Source of the DNA: JAQBGV01 sp032128395
Lineage (GTDB): Bacteria; Planctomycetota; UBA8108; UBA1146
NCBI GenBank assembly: GCA_032128395.1
Contig: JAQBGV010000046.1
Span: 18,653 to 82,652, forward strand
Length of the DNA: 64,000 nt
Reading direction: 5' to 3'
The notes under the pieces were generated by a model. It had not been told where the DNA came from. It was given only the letters and a program-made list of their open reading frames with translations, and did not search any database. A program made the position numbers and the translations under genes. Positions 45,874 to 54,006 of this stretch are shown in pieces (the stretch's first letter is position 1; every line of letters starts with the position of its first letter).

Positions 45874-46320
45874 TCACTCGGCCCCCTGGTCCCGCAACCT
45901 CTGCATGAAATACCAGTGGTGGCCCTCGGGGTCCTCCGCGCTGTAGGTGCGATCGGCCCAGTAGTCATCGCCGTAGTCCTGGGTCGCGGGCTCCTCGGTG
46001 ATCTTCGCGCCCGCCGCGCGCGCGCGTTCGCAGTGCGCATCGGCGTCGTCGACGAAAACGCAGAGGGCCTGGGTGCTGGCGCCAGCGAGTGCGCGCGGCG
46101 AGGTGCACCAGGGACGCGCCGGGTTCAGCCCCGTCTGGCCGAGCATGATCATCCCCTCCCCGAGGGTGAGTTGGGAGTGGAGGATCGTACCCCCCTCCCC
46201 CTCGACCCTCACCTTCACCTCGAATCCGAACGCTTCGCAGAGCCAATCGATGGCGACAGCAGCTTCCTCGTAGAAGACAGAGGGGGAGATTCTCGGCCAA
46301 CCCTTCGGCGGTGGTTTCAT
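45874..46320 (-). CDS. VOC (glyoxalase-fold) protein, PhnB-like
   Basis: A 148-residue protein of the vicinal oxygen chelate superfamily. It shows two beta-alpha-beta-beta-beta halves: ISPSVFYEEAAVAIDWLCEA in the first and ALCVFVDDADAHCERARAAG in the second, with the closing strand TYSAEDPEGHHWYFMQRL typical of PhnB/YcdJ-like members. In glyoxalases metal binding uses His/Glu pairs; here a Glu lies in the last strand (DPEGHHWYF), but the full metal set is not certain. Possible roles include resistance to small toxic compounds or an isomerase/lyase step. It stands between two plus-strand genes and is convergent with the dockerin gene before it. Confidence 0.8.
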   Translation of the reverse strand: MKPPPKGWPRISPSVFYEEAAVAIDWLCEAFGFEVKVRVEGEGGTILHSQLTLGEGMIMLGQTGLNPARPWCTSPRALAGASTQALCVFVDDADAHCERARAAGAKITEEPATQDYGDDYWADRTYSAEDPEGHHWYFMQRLRDQGAE

Positions 46321-46460
46321 GCGCGTTCTCTTTCGATCTGAGGGGGGGCGTCCCCACGATACCCGAGGGGTGCGGCCCGCGACAGAGCGACCATCCTCTC
46401 GACCTGCCCCGCCTCATGTTGGACACTAGGTGCGCACGAACCCACCACGAGGAGGTCGAA

Positions 46461-46751
46461 GTGAGCTCGTTCATGGATCGCATGAAGGGGAGAATCCAGG
46501 CGGCGGGGAAGGGGGCCCAGAAGCTCTCGGAGGTCGCCAATCTGAAGCTCGACCTCCGAGAGGCACGGAGCACCCTCGACGCCCGGTGCCGAGACCTCGG
46601 GAAGGTGTGCGCGAAGAGGTTCCTCGATGACGGCGAGGAGAGACTCCCACGCGACGAGCCCGCGATCCGGACGCTTCTCGACGAGATCGAGCGGAAGCGC
46701 AAGCGCGTGCAAGGGATCGAGGCGGAACTCGAGCAGCTGAAGGAGAACTGA
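46461..46751 (+). CDS. Small coiled-coil protein
   Basis: A 96-residue protein beginning at GTG 46461, with GAGGAGG at 46449-46455. The sequence is nearly all helix with heptad-like repeats (LSEVANLKLDLREARSTLDA; LLDEIERKRKRVQGIEAELE), no membrane segment and a central Cys pair (RCRDLGKVCAK). The pattern resembles small cytoplasmic coiled-coil proteins of the kind MDRMKGRIQAAGKGAQK, found in many bacteria next to zinc-ribbon genes; a function is not known. Earlier in-frame starts exist but no ribosome site supports them. Confidence 0.6.
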   Translation: MSSFMDRMKGRIQAAGKGAQKLSEVANLKLDLREARSTLDARCRDLGKVCAKRFLDDGEERLPRDEPAIRTLLDEIERKRKRVQGIEAELEQLKEN

Positions 46752-46830
46752 TCACGCGAGGCGGTTTCCGAGCCAGGGAAGAGCAGGAGTACCTCCTCCC
46801 TGATGGTGGGATCGTGCGTGGAGGTGGGCG

Positions 46831-47857
46831 ATGCGGTGGGTCCTCTTCGGAGTGCTCGGGCTGCTCGTGATCTCGTTGGCCCTGTTCATCCGTGCGTCTC
46901 GCGAACCGACTCCCGAACCTCTCGCCACCGAGACTCCAGCGTCTCCCCCAGCCGGAGAGTCCGCCGTCCCAGCGCTCGCGGAGCCCACCGCCGATTCCCC
47001 CGATCCGTTCCTGCCCGACGACCACAGCATCATCGGCGTAGTCCTCGGCCCGGATGATCTTCCCATCGAGGGAGCACAGGTTCGCTGCCTCGAGGAAGCC
47101 CCGTTCGGATTCCCGCGAGAGCCCGAAGCGGGGCGCGAGATAGACCAAACGGTGAGCGATGCAGATGGTCGTTTCCGAGTCACTGGAGTCCCGCTCGCCG
47201 ATCACGAGCTGATCGTCCTCGCGGCGGGCCTTGCTCTGAAGATGTCGACCGGGCATCGCGTCGGCGAAAGCGTCGAGCTCGTCGCGCATCGAGGCGATCC
47301 GCGTCGAAGCCGAAGGCTATGCACCGGAGACCGCAACTCCGCGCCTCGAAGATGGAGACGTGTTCATCCTGAAGTTCGAGCTCGGCCCCTCCGCCACCCT
47401 CTCGGGGTGGATCACCGACGGGAGCGCACCGATCGTCGGCGCAAGAGTCCGACTCGAGGCGAATCGGTGGAGTGGATCGCCTCAGTCGTGGGGCTGGGGG
47501 CCGCGCCCGTGCTCTGAGGAGTGCAGGACCGATGCGGAGGGTCGGTTTCGCTTCGATCACGTGCTCGCGGACGCCGATTCTTACACCCTCGACGCCGCGC
47601 ACCCCGGATTCGGGCCGCTCCAGCTGGAGGTGAATCCGAGCGGCGACCTCGAACAGCAGATCGGTGAAGTGATTCTGTTGGAAGAATCTACGGTCGTCGG
47701 GCGCATCATCGATGACGGTGGCGAGGCGATTCCCGGAGTCCGGGTGCACGCAGCGCGTCTCGCAGCACAATCACACGCCCGATTTTCTACCTCGGATGAC
47801 TCGGGGTCCTTCCAGATCTCGGGACTCGGCCTCGGGCGCCACCGGATCTCCAGTCCC
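46831..47857 (+). pseudogene. Carboxypeptidase-regulatory-like repeat protein, broken
   Basis: The first frame (46831 on) codes a membrane helix (WVLFGVLGLLVISLALFIRA), a Pro/Thr linker and one Ig-like regulatory repeat (IIGVVLGPDDLPIEGAQVRC; DGRFRVTGVPLADHELIVLA). Around 47240-47330 the coding sense moves to the next frame, where it continues (RIEAIRVEAEGYAPETATPR; TLSGWITDGSAPIVGARVRL; TVVGRIIDDGGEAIPGVRVH). It loses its character near 47857, where it meets the end of the ChaN-like gene on the other strand. So there is a one-base-type frameshift and a missing 3' end. The intact form was probably a membrane-anchored protein with several external Ig-like repeats. Confidence 0.65.
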
Positions 47858-49501
47858 CTACTCGAGGTAGTCCATCCAGTTGAAGTAGAGCTCCCTCGGG
47901 CGCTCGCTCGCCTCGAACTGCTCCTCGAAGAGCAACCGGACCTCCGCCCCCCGGACCTTGTCGTCCATCAGGGCCGCGTAGATCCGATCGCCCAGGATGT
48001 ACCCGAGCGAGTGCGTGGTTCCGATGTGCACCGGGAGGTCGCGCTCGTAGAGGCTTCGGAAGCGGGGATATCCTCGCACCTCCCCCGCGAGTCGGCGCGC
48101 TTCGAAGTCGAGGTGGGTCAGCACATCCCGACCGACCTCGCGGATCTGCTGCATCCGCTTCCCGAGTCGCTTCCCGCGTGTGTCATCGAGGACCTGCTCG
48201 AATTCTGGGCGGTGATAGCAGGCGCGCTTCTGATCGATGATCTTCGAGCCGAGGAAGCCGATCGCCTCCTTCAGCGTGCGGTAGTAGAAGTCGAAAACCC
48301 GGTTCGTCGGGCGGCGCACGTGACCGGCGAGCTTCGTGTTGATGTAGTGGGTCGCCTCCTCCGCCGCGTGGTCGAGGGAGAGATTGCCGAGGTAGATCAG
48401 CCTTCCGTCGACCAGGAAGAAGCTCTCATCCCGCTCGACCTGCTCGCGAAACTCGGCGAGGTCCTCGGCCTCGATGCCGCCGCTCTCCTCGAGTTGGTCG
48501 AGGAAGTCGAGGTCGCGGCTGGTGTGCACCGTGAAGTCGTCGAAACCCTCGTCGCGGATCTCCAGGAAGCGACAGATCGTGCGGACGATCTCGTGGACCT
48601 GTTCGGTCATCACGCTGGATGAGATCTCGGGCTCCTCGAATCCGATCGACTCCTCGAGCTCGTCCTGGTTCATCTCCCAGTTGAGGTACGACTGATACTT
48701 GACGAGCGGAGTCGAGTTCATCAGGCAGTAGATGTCCTCGGCAATCTGGACCGCGTGGGTCTTCTGCTCGAGTTCGCGCTCGGCGAGCCACCAGTACACC
48801 TTCTCCGCGTTCTGGAAGACCACCACCTGACGCACCGGCGGCAGCTTGCGCCGGTGGACGAGGACCTCGACCCGAGCCGGGATGTGCGGAGGGGCGACGT
48901 GCCAGTCGCCGAAGAGAACCGCGACGAGGGCCTCGGGATCGCGCTCCCTCGCCTCGACGACGAGCATCGCCGCCATCGCGTCGCGGAATCCTAGGTCATC
49001 GCGACCGACCGCCGGGTCCGAGTTCACGGCGAGGACCTGCAGCCCGTGTTGGCGGGCAAATTCGAAGTGCATGCGGTAGTTCCGCCAGCTGAATCCCCAG
49101 GTGTTCTCGTAGTCGATCGCTCGGAGGAAGGCCGAGTCGTCGAGCTTCCCTGCGAGGTACGCGTCGACGTGCTCCTGGCGGTCGAGTTGGACGACCTCCG
49201 TGGCCAGGATGATGCGACGCCCGGTCGCGATCACCTCGCGCAGGATTCGAATCGGTGCTTTCTGCGATTCCCGAAGGGTGTGGTAATCGCCGAAGTGGAC
49301 GACATCGGCTTCGGCGACCGCGCGCGCCACCTGATCGGTCGTGACCGGCTTCGCATCGCCGGGGAACATCGCCTGGTACTCCTCGAAGTACGTGCGGAGC
49401 TCGGGGGTCATCGGCCCGAGCGCCTCGTGGATCTCACTCTTCGCCGCGGCGACGAGCTTTCGTTGGATCTCGATCAGGCGCTCGCGGGCGCGAGAACTCA
49501 C
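47858..49501 (-). CDS. ChaN-like (Cofac_haem_bdg) protein with long C-terminal extension
   Basis: A 547-residue protein. Residues about 35-250 match the ChaN/DUF399 haem-binding and Tiki-related superfamily: ADVVHFGDYHTLRESQ, IILATEVVQLDRQEHVDAYL, WRNYRMHFEFARQHGLQVL and VLFGDWHVAPPHIPAR, with conserved His and Glu residues. The remainder (about 250-547) is helical, with acidic stretches (EESIGFEEPEISSSVM) and no recognised domain; ChaN itself is only about 290 residues. No signal peptide is seen, unlike many ChaN proteins, so it may be cytoplasmic. Start GTG 49501 overlaps the mobA stop as GTGA. Iron or haem handling, or a proteolytic role, are possible. Confidence 0.7.
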   Translation of the reverse strand: MSSRARERLIEIQRKLVAAAKSEIHEALGPMTPELRTYFEEYQAMFPGDAKPVTTDQVARAVAEADVVHFGDYHTLRESQKAPIRILREVIATGRRIILATEVVQLDRQEHVDAYLAGKLDDSAFLRAIDYENTWGFSWRNYRMHFEFARQHGLQVLAVNSDPAVGRDDLGFRDAMAAMLVVEARERDPEALVAVLFGDWHVAPPHIPARVEVLVHRRKLPPVRQVVVFQNAEKVYWWLAERELEQKTHAVQIAEDIYCLMNSTPLVKYQSYLNWEMNQDELEESIGFEEPEISSSVMTEQVHEIVRTICRFLEIRDEGFDDFTVHTSRDLDFLDQLEESGGIEAEDLAEFREQVERDESFFLVDGRLIYLGNLSLDHAAEEATHYINTKLAGHVRRPTNRVFDFYYRTLKEAIGFLGSKIIDQKRACYHRPEFEQVLDDTRGKRLGKRMQQIREVGRDVLTHLDFEARRLAGEVRGYPRFRSLYERDLPVHIGTTHSLGYILGDRIYAALMDDKVRGAEVRLLFEEQFEASERPRELYFNWMDYLE

Positions 49502-50121
49502 CGCCGCTCCTCCTCGGCGAGCACCGTGGTCAGTCGTTCGAGGTCTTCGGGGGTGTTCACGTTCCAGAACGGTCCGAGCCGTGACGCTGCGCCGGTGAGA
49601 GTCGGGAACGCCGCCGGGAAGGGGAGACGCGTCGACGGAGCCGTCTCGGCGATCTTGTGGAGGGCCCGCTCCCCCGAGACGCGCAGTCGATCGATCGTGT
49701 CCCGGCAGCCGGGGTCGTAGATGCCAGAGAGCACTTCGATCCCCTGCTCGTGCTCGGCGAACACGCATTTCCCCGGCGTGTGAGCAGCGAACAGGGTGCG
49801 GGGGACCTCCGGCGGGACGAGGGGGAGATCGACGGCGACGAGCCAGAACGGTCTCCCGATCCGGTCGATCAAGTGGGCGAGTACGTCGATCAATGACGCC
49901 GCCCCCGGCGGATCGAGCACGGTCTCGACGTCGGGGGGGAGGTCGATCTCGAGGGGCGTCCGAGCCGAGACTCGCACCCGTTCGAACAGGGGGCACCAAA
50001 GGTCGAGGTGCCGCGCGAGGAGGGTACGCCCCCCGATTTCGAGGCTCTCCTTCCGGCGGCCCAGACGCCGCCCCTCGCCCCCCGCGAGCACGACCGCCTC
50101 GCTCAGAAGATGGTCGTTCAC
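49498..50121 (-). CDS. mobA: Molybdenum cofactor guanylyltransferase MobA
   Basis: A 207-residue nucleotidyltransferase. The family motif AVVLAGGEGRRLGRRKESLEI (residues 9-30) carries the GTP-binding glycine loop and Lys. VAVDLPLV near residue 95 is the metal-binding strand (D-x-P), and the C-terminal FWNVNTPEDLERL is a MobA hallmark (N-x-N-T-P). The enzyme links GMP to molybdopterin to form the guanine dinucleotide cofactor for DMSO-reductase-type enzymes. GTG 50121 has a GGGAG upstream. The downstream ChaN-like gene is coupled to it by a four-base overlap, an unusual pairing. moeA lies elsewhere in the window (58335-59564). Confidence 0.85.
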   Translation of the reverse strand: MNDHLLSEAVVLAGGEGRRLGRRKESLEIGGRTLLARHLDLWCPLFERVRVSARTPLEIDLPPDVETVLDPPGAASLIDVLAHLIDRIGRPFWLVAVDLPLVPPEVPRTLFAAHTPGKCVFAEHEQGIEVLSGIYDPGCRDTIDRLRVSGERALHKIAETAPSTRLPFPAAFPTLTGAASRLGPFWNVNTPEDLERLTTVLAEEERR

Positions 50122-50407
50122 GCTGGGCTCCCCCCCGGTGGAAGCTCGTGATCGTAGCAGACGAGCTGGGTGGGAACGAGCGGAACGCTCCCCGAGAAAA
50201 GGCAGAACCTCTGAACCCCGTGTGGTTTGCGGCGGCCCAGGCGGCGCGCGTGCGATTCGCCTCACCCCGCGAGGAATCTCGTGCTTGCGGTTGAACGCCG
50301 GATCGGTACCTTCGGTACGGGCTGAGACAACCATCCTTCTTCCCGACTTCTGGGACGCCGGTCGCCACCGGGGTTCCACTTCGACCCCACTCGGGTCGGG
50401 AAAGTAG

Positions 50408-52210
50408 GTGCGTATGGTCCCGCCGAAGGTCGCTCGCCCTATCTCGTTCACTTCGCTCCGCACGCTCGCCCTCATCCTCGCTCTGGCGATCTGTAGCGCC
50501 GCTCCCGCCCAGGACTTCATTCGAGGGGAAGCGAACGGGAACGGTTCCGTCGCGATCGAAGACGTGATCTATCTGATGAACTACTTCTACGAGAGTGGTC
50601 TCGCCCCCGTGAACGCGTGTGGTGCGTTCACGTTCGACCTCGCCGACATCAACGACAACGAATACCTGACCATCGCCGACCCGCTCCGACTCGCCGAGGC
50701 GCTCTTCCTGGGAGGCTCGATCCCCGCCCCGTACCCCACTTGTGGCCCTGACCCGTCGAACCAGACGAACGGGTTCGATGTGATCGACACGGCCTACAAA
50801 GTGCGCCTGCTCGGTCCCTTCGATGGCATCGACACTTCCGGAGGCAATCCGCAGAGGACGGCCGGATTCGAAGTCGGAATCAATGTCCCCTCGGCAGTGC
50901 GCGCAGTCGAGCTCTACTTCCAATACGATCCCGCGGAGCTCTCGAACCCCCGCTACCAAGGAGTGCATCCCCTCACCATCGGCGAGGTCGCTTTCGGGGT
51001 GATCCGACTCACTCTCCAGGGAGCGTTCTCTCCCCTCGACGTGCATCCCGGGCTCAACCGGCTCGGTGAGATCGTGTTCGACGTCGCCCCCGGCGTGCTC
51101 GCACCGCAGCTCGACTGGGTCCCGGTGTTCTCGGCGGCGTTCTTCCGGCGCGCGACGATCGTCGACGACGTTCTCGAAGACCACCACCCGGAGTTCATCG
51201 CCGTCGACGCTTCGGTCTTCATCCGTGGCGACCTCGACGCGAACGGGATCCGCAACGTGCAGGACCTGATCATCTGGCTGGTGACCTACACCACGGGTTC
51301 GCCCCAGCCGGTCTCCCTGTGCGATCTCGGCCCCTCGGAGGCCGCTGACGTCAACGACAACGAGTTCCTGACGGTCGCCGACTTCCTCCTGCTCGGGGTC
51401 CAGCTCTTCTGCGGTGGCACCGCCGAGATTCCGACTCCGAATTATTGCGGGGTGGACCCGGGGTCGGAGATGGACGATTTCGACCTGGTCGACCCGGCGT
51501 ACTCGGTGCGTGCGGAGAGATTCACCCTCATCGGGGCGGGCCCGGTCGAACGCGACGTCGAGATCCCGCTCTGGATCCTCACCCCCGAGCCGGTGCGCGG
51601 GGTCGAGTTCACGCTCGATCTCGGCACACCGAACCTGACCCTCGACTCGCCCTTCTTCGAGCCAGCGGGGACCCTCGTCGACCCCGTGTCGGCGAACCGG
51701 CAGGAAGGATCACTGCTCCACGTCGTGATCGCGAGCACCTGCAGCTCGATCATCGAGGGGAGTGCCGAGTGGCAAGAGCTGGGGATCCTGAAGCTGCACC
51801 TCGCCGGAGTCGTGCTGCCGAACCCGATCCAGTGGCTCCCCGATGCGACGCTCGGGACTTCGGAGTATCGCGCCTCGGTGGTCACCGCGGACTTCCGCGA
51901 TCACCATCCACTCCTGCTCGCCGGCGAGCGCATTTTCCAGCGCGGGAATTCGAACAACGGAGGAGTCTCCACGCCGGTCGACATCGGGGATGCGATCTGG
52001 ATGCTGAGCTACCTCTCGGGGACCGGAGCTCACCCTCCCTGCCTCGATGCGGGGGATGCGAACGACGACGGCAAGCTCGACTTCGCCGACCCGATCTACA
52101 TCCTCGGCTATCTCACCGGAATGCTCCCGCCGATGCCGACGCCGTTCCCTGCGTGCGACTACGAGCTCGACATCGATGAGCTCGACTGCCAGGACTACGA
52201 CTGCATCTAG
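50408..52210 (+). CDS. Secreted protein with three dockerin modules and two beta domains
   Basis: A 600-residue exported protein with a signal peptide (LILALAICSAAPAQ). Three dockerin-like pairs are spread along it: at about 37-100 (RGEANGNGSVAIEDVIYLMN; DINDNEYLTIADPLRLAEAL), about 275-345 (RGDLDANGIRNVQDLIIWL; DVNDNEFLTVADFLLLGVQL) and the C-terminal 80 residues (DANDDGKLDFADPIYILGYL). Two beta-rich, cohesin-like domains lie between (VRAVELYFQYDPAELSNPRY; VRGVEFTLDLGTPNLTLDSP). Internal duplication built the plan. It could join several partners outside the cell. ATG at 50414 is an alternative start. A hairpin follows the stop. Confidence 0.75.
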   Translation: MRMVPPKVARPISFTSLRTLALILALAICSAAPAQDFIRGEANGNGSVAIEDVIYLMNYFYESGLAPVNACGAFTFDLADINDNEYLTIADPLRLAEALFLGGSIPAPYPTCGPDPSNQTNGFDVIDTAYKVRLLGPFDGIDTSGGNPQRTAGFEVGINVPSAVRAVELYFQYDPAELSNPRYQGVHPLTIGEVAFGVIRLTLQGAFSPLDVHPGLNRLGEIVFDVAPGVLAPQLDWVPVFSAAFFRRATIVDDVLEDHHPEFIAVDASVFIRGDLDANGIRNVQDLIIWLVTYTTGSPQPVSLCDLGPSEAADVNDNEFLTVADFLLLGVQLFCGGTAEIPTPNYCGVDPGSEMDDFDLVDPAYSVRAERFTLIGAGPVERDVEIPLWILTPEPVRGVEFTLDLGTPNLTLDSPFFEPAGTLVDPVSANRQEGSLLHVVIASTCSSIIEGSAEWQELGILKLHLAGVVLPNPIQWLPDATLGTSEYRASVVTADFRDHHPLLLAGERIFQRGNSNNGGVSTPVDIGDAIWMLSYLSGTGAHPPCLDAGDANDDGKLDFADPIYILGYLTGMLPPMPTPFPACDYELDIDELDCQDYDCI

Positions 52211-52241
52211 CGGTACTACGAGCGAGGGGTGGGAGTGCCGC

Positions 52242-52269
52242 GAGGGCCGCGCCGACGGGCGCGGCCCTC
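52242..52269 (+). terminator. Hairpin terminator after the triple-dockerin gene
   Basis: GAGGGCCGCGCC (52242-52253) and its exact complement (52258-52269) pair around a 4-base loop; TTCCTT follows at once. It lies 32 bases after the stop, between convergent genes, and may serve both. Confidence 0.65.
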
Positions 52270-52299
52270 TTCCTTGGCCCCTAGCGTTGAAGAAGACTG

Positions 52300-53049
52300 C
52301 TAGGCCCAGCGCTCGAGCTGGCGCAGCGTCGCGCGCAGGTCCTTCGGCAGCGGGGCCTCGAAGGTGATCCGTTCCCCGGTGGTCGGATGGTCGATGGCGA
52401 TCGACGCCGCGTGGAGCCCGAGCCGGTCGAGCAGGGGGCGCTCCGTCTCGCCACGACCGGGTCGGTAGTCTCGCTTCACGCCGGAGAGCAGAACCGGCGC
52501 GCCGTCTCCGTAGTACGAGTCGACGACGCACGAGGCACCGGCTTCGCGCAGCGAGATTCGGATCTGGTGGGTGCGCCCGGTGTGCGGATGGACTTCGATC
52601 CAGGCGAACCAGCCATGCACTGCGAGCACGCGGTAGTCGGTGCGGCACGCCTTCCCGCGGCTGCGCGCGACGCGCATCCGCCCGGGGCGCGCGGGGTCCT
52701 TCTCGATCGACAGCTCGATCGTCCCCTCGGGAGGAGTCGGGATCCCGGTGGTGAGGGCGAGGTAGTGCTTCTCGACCGAGCGCTCTCGGAACTGGCGGCG
52801 GAGATTCGCCTGCGCCTGGCGGTGGCGAGCGAAGAGGAGGACCCCCGACGTGTCCTTGTCGAGACGGTGGATGACGTGGGGGCGGGGAGGGTCCTTCTCG
52901 CGCTCGCGCCAGAGGGTCCAGAGGAGGGAGATCGCAGTCGGGGCGTTCGCATCCCAGCGCTCGCTCACCGTGGAGAGGTTCGGCGGCTTGTCGATCGCGG
53001 TCAGGTCCGCGTCCTCGTGGATGATCGCGATCTTCGGGGGACGATTCAC
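52300..53049 (-). CDS. RluA-family pseudouridine synthase
   Basis: A 249-residue RNA-modifying enzyme. The catalytic motif HRLDKDTSGVLLFAR (near residue 70) contains the active-site Asp; HTGRTHQIRISL near 160 and the early IIHEDADLTAIDKPPNLS complete the RluA set. It changes uridine to pseudouridine in rRNA or tRNA; the exact site cannot be told. The S4 RNA-binding domain of RluC/RluD is missing, so it is of the short RluA type. I chose GTG 53049 because it overlaps the upstream gene's TGA as GTGA and precedes the conserved start. The frame runs further upstream without recognisable sequence. Confidence 0.85.
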   Translation of the reverse strand: MNRPPKIAIIHEDADLTAIDKPPNLSTVSERWDANAPTAISLLWTLWREREKDPPRPHVIHRLDKDTSGVLLFARHRQAQANLRRQFRERSVEKHYLALTTGIPTPPEGTIELSIEKDPARPGRMRVARSRGKACRTDYRVLAVHGWFAWIEVHPHTGRTHQIRISLREAGASCVVDSYYGDGAPVLLSGVKRDYRPGRGETERPLLDRLGLHAASIAIDHPTTGERITFEAPLPKDLRATLRQLERWA

Positions 53050-53816
53050 GGCGCGGTGCGCGCCGCCGCGGTGTGGAGTTGGGCGATCCCGAAGTTCGCG
53101 TCGATCTCCTGGTCGGGGTGCGCTCGCTTCTGGGCGATGAAGGCGGTGAGGGCGCTCTTGTACTCGGCCTCTCCTTCGGCGAGGCCGTGACGCCACCGCG
53201 CCAGTCCGAGGTAACCGACCCCGAGATTCACCCCGAAGGTCGCACTCGCGCCCGCCTCATCGGTTTTGCCCTCTCCTCGCGCGAACTCGCGTGCGGCCTC
53301 GAGGCTGCGTTCGAAACTCGTCACCGCCTGCGAAGTGTCCCCGAGAGACAGGGAATGCATGCCGTGGGCCCAATAGGCGATCGAGAACGGGAACGGCCCC
53401 TTGCCGAGCTCCTTCCGCCACCGGATGCAATCATCGGCAGCGGCGAGGCCCGTCTCGAAGTGGTGACGCTCGCGGGTGCGGTCGTCCTCGGGCCAGCAGT
53501 CGGCGAGGTCGGCTGCGAGGTTGTAGCTGAGGACGTTGGAGAAATTGAGGCACTTCGCAGCCTCGGCGGGATCGCTCTCGTTCGCTGCTTGTTCGAGGCC
53601 TTCGGCGATCGCCGCGCGCGCGATCTCGATCGTCGCGTCGAGGCTCTTCCCCGGCCACTCCTCGTGGGAGAGCTTTCCGCAGGCCAGGGAAAAGAGCCCA
53701 CGGCGGTCGTCGAGATTCTCGTCTGCACGGATCGACTCGATGACGGCGACGACACCTCCCTGCTCGGCCAGTTCGCGGATCTCTGGCCACTGTTTGTCGT
53801 AGGGATGGTCCAACAT
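53046..53816 (-). CDS. Helical TPR-like protein of unknown function
   Basis: A 256-residue protein from ATG 53816 (MLDHPYDKQWPEIRELAEQ). It is nearly all helix with TPR-like pairs (SLDATIEIARAAIAEGLEQA; TSQAVTSFERSLEAAREFAR; LGLARWRHGLAEGEAEYKSA). No signal peptide or membrane segment is visible, so it is probably cytoplasmic. It lies directly before the pseudouridine synthase gene and is coupled to it by a GTGA overlap. An upstream in-frame ATG at 53870 would add 18 residues, but these fall in a duplicated 76-base stretch and look non-coding. Family not recognised. Confidence 0.6.
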   Translation of the reverse strand: MLDHPYDKQWPEIRELAEQGGVVAVIESIRADENLDDRRGLFSLACGKLSHEEWPGKSLDATIEIARAAIAEGLEQAANESDPAEAAKCLNFSNVLSYNLAADLADCWPEDDRTRERHHFETGLAAADDCIRWRKELGKGPFPFSIAYWAHGMHSLSLGDTSQAVTSFERSLEAAREFARGEGKTDEAGASATFGVNLGVGYLGLARWRHGLAEGEAEYKSALTAFIAQKRAHPDQEIDANFGIAQLHTAAARTAP

Positions 53817-53819
53817 GGG

Positions 53820-53971
53820 AGCGCTTCTCTCTTCCGACGACTCTACCGTCTCGCAGCTACCGTGGAACATCGGAGTACCGACGAGGTGTCCGGGCAGCGC
53901 TTCTCTCTTCCGACGACTCTACCGTCTCGCAGCTGCCGTGGAACATCGGAGTACCGACGAGGTGTCCGGGA
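53820..53971. repeat. 76-base tandem duplication
   Basis: The 76 bases at 53820-53895 recur at 53896-53971, with one mid-unit substitution (CTACC to CTGCC) and a difference at the last base. The unit is not a multiple of three and lies between two minus-strand genes, just upstream of the TPR-like gene start. It is a recent duplication that would double any promoter or leader signal it holds. Confidence 0.85.
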
Positions 53972-54006
53972 CAGGCATCACCTGCGGTGAGCCAGTCCCT
54001 CTTCGA

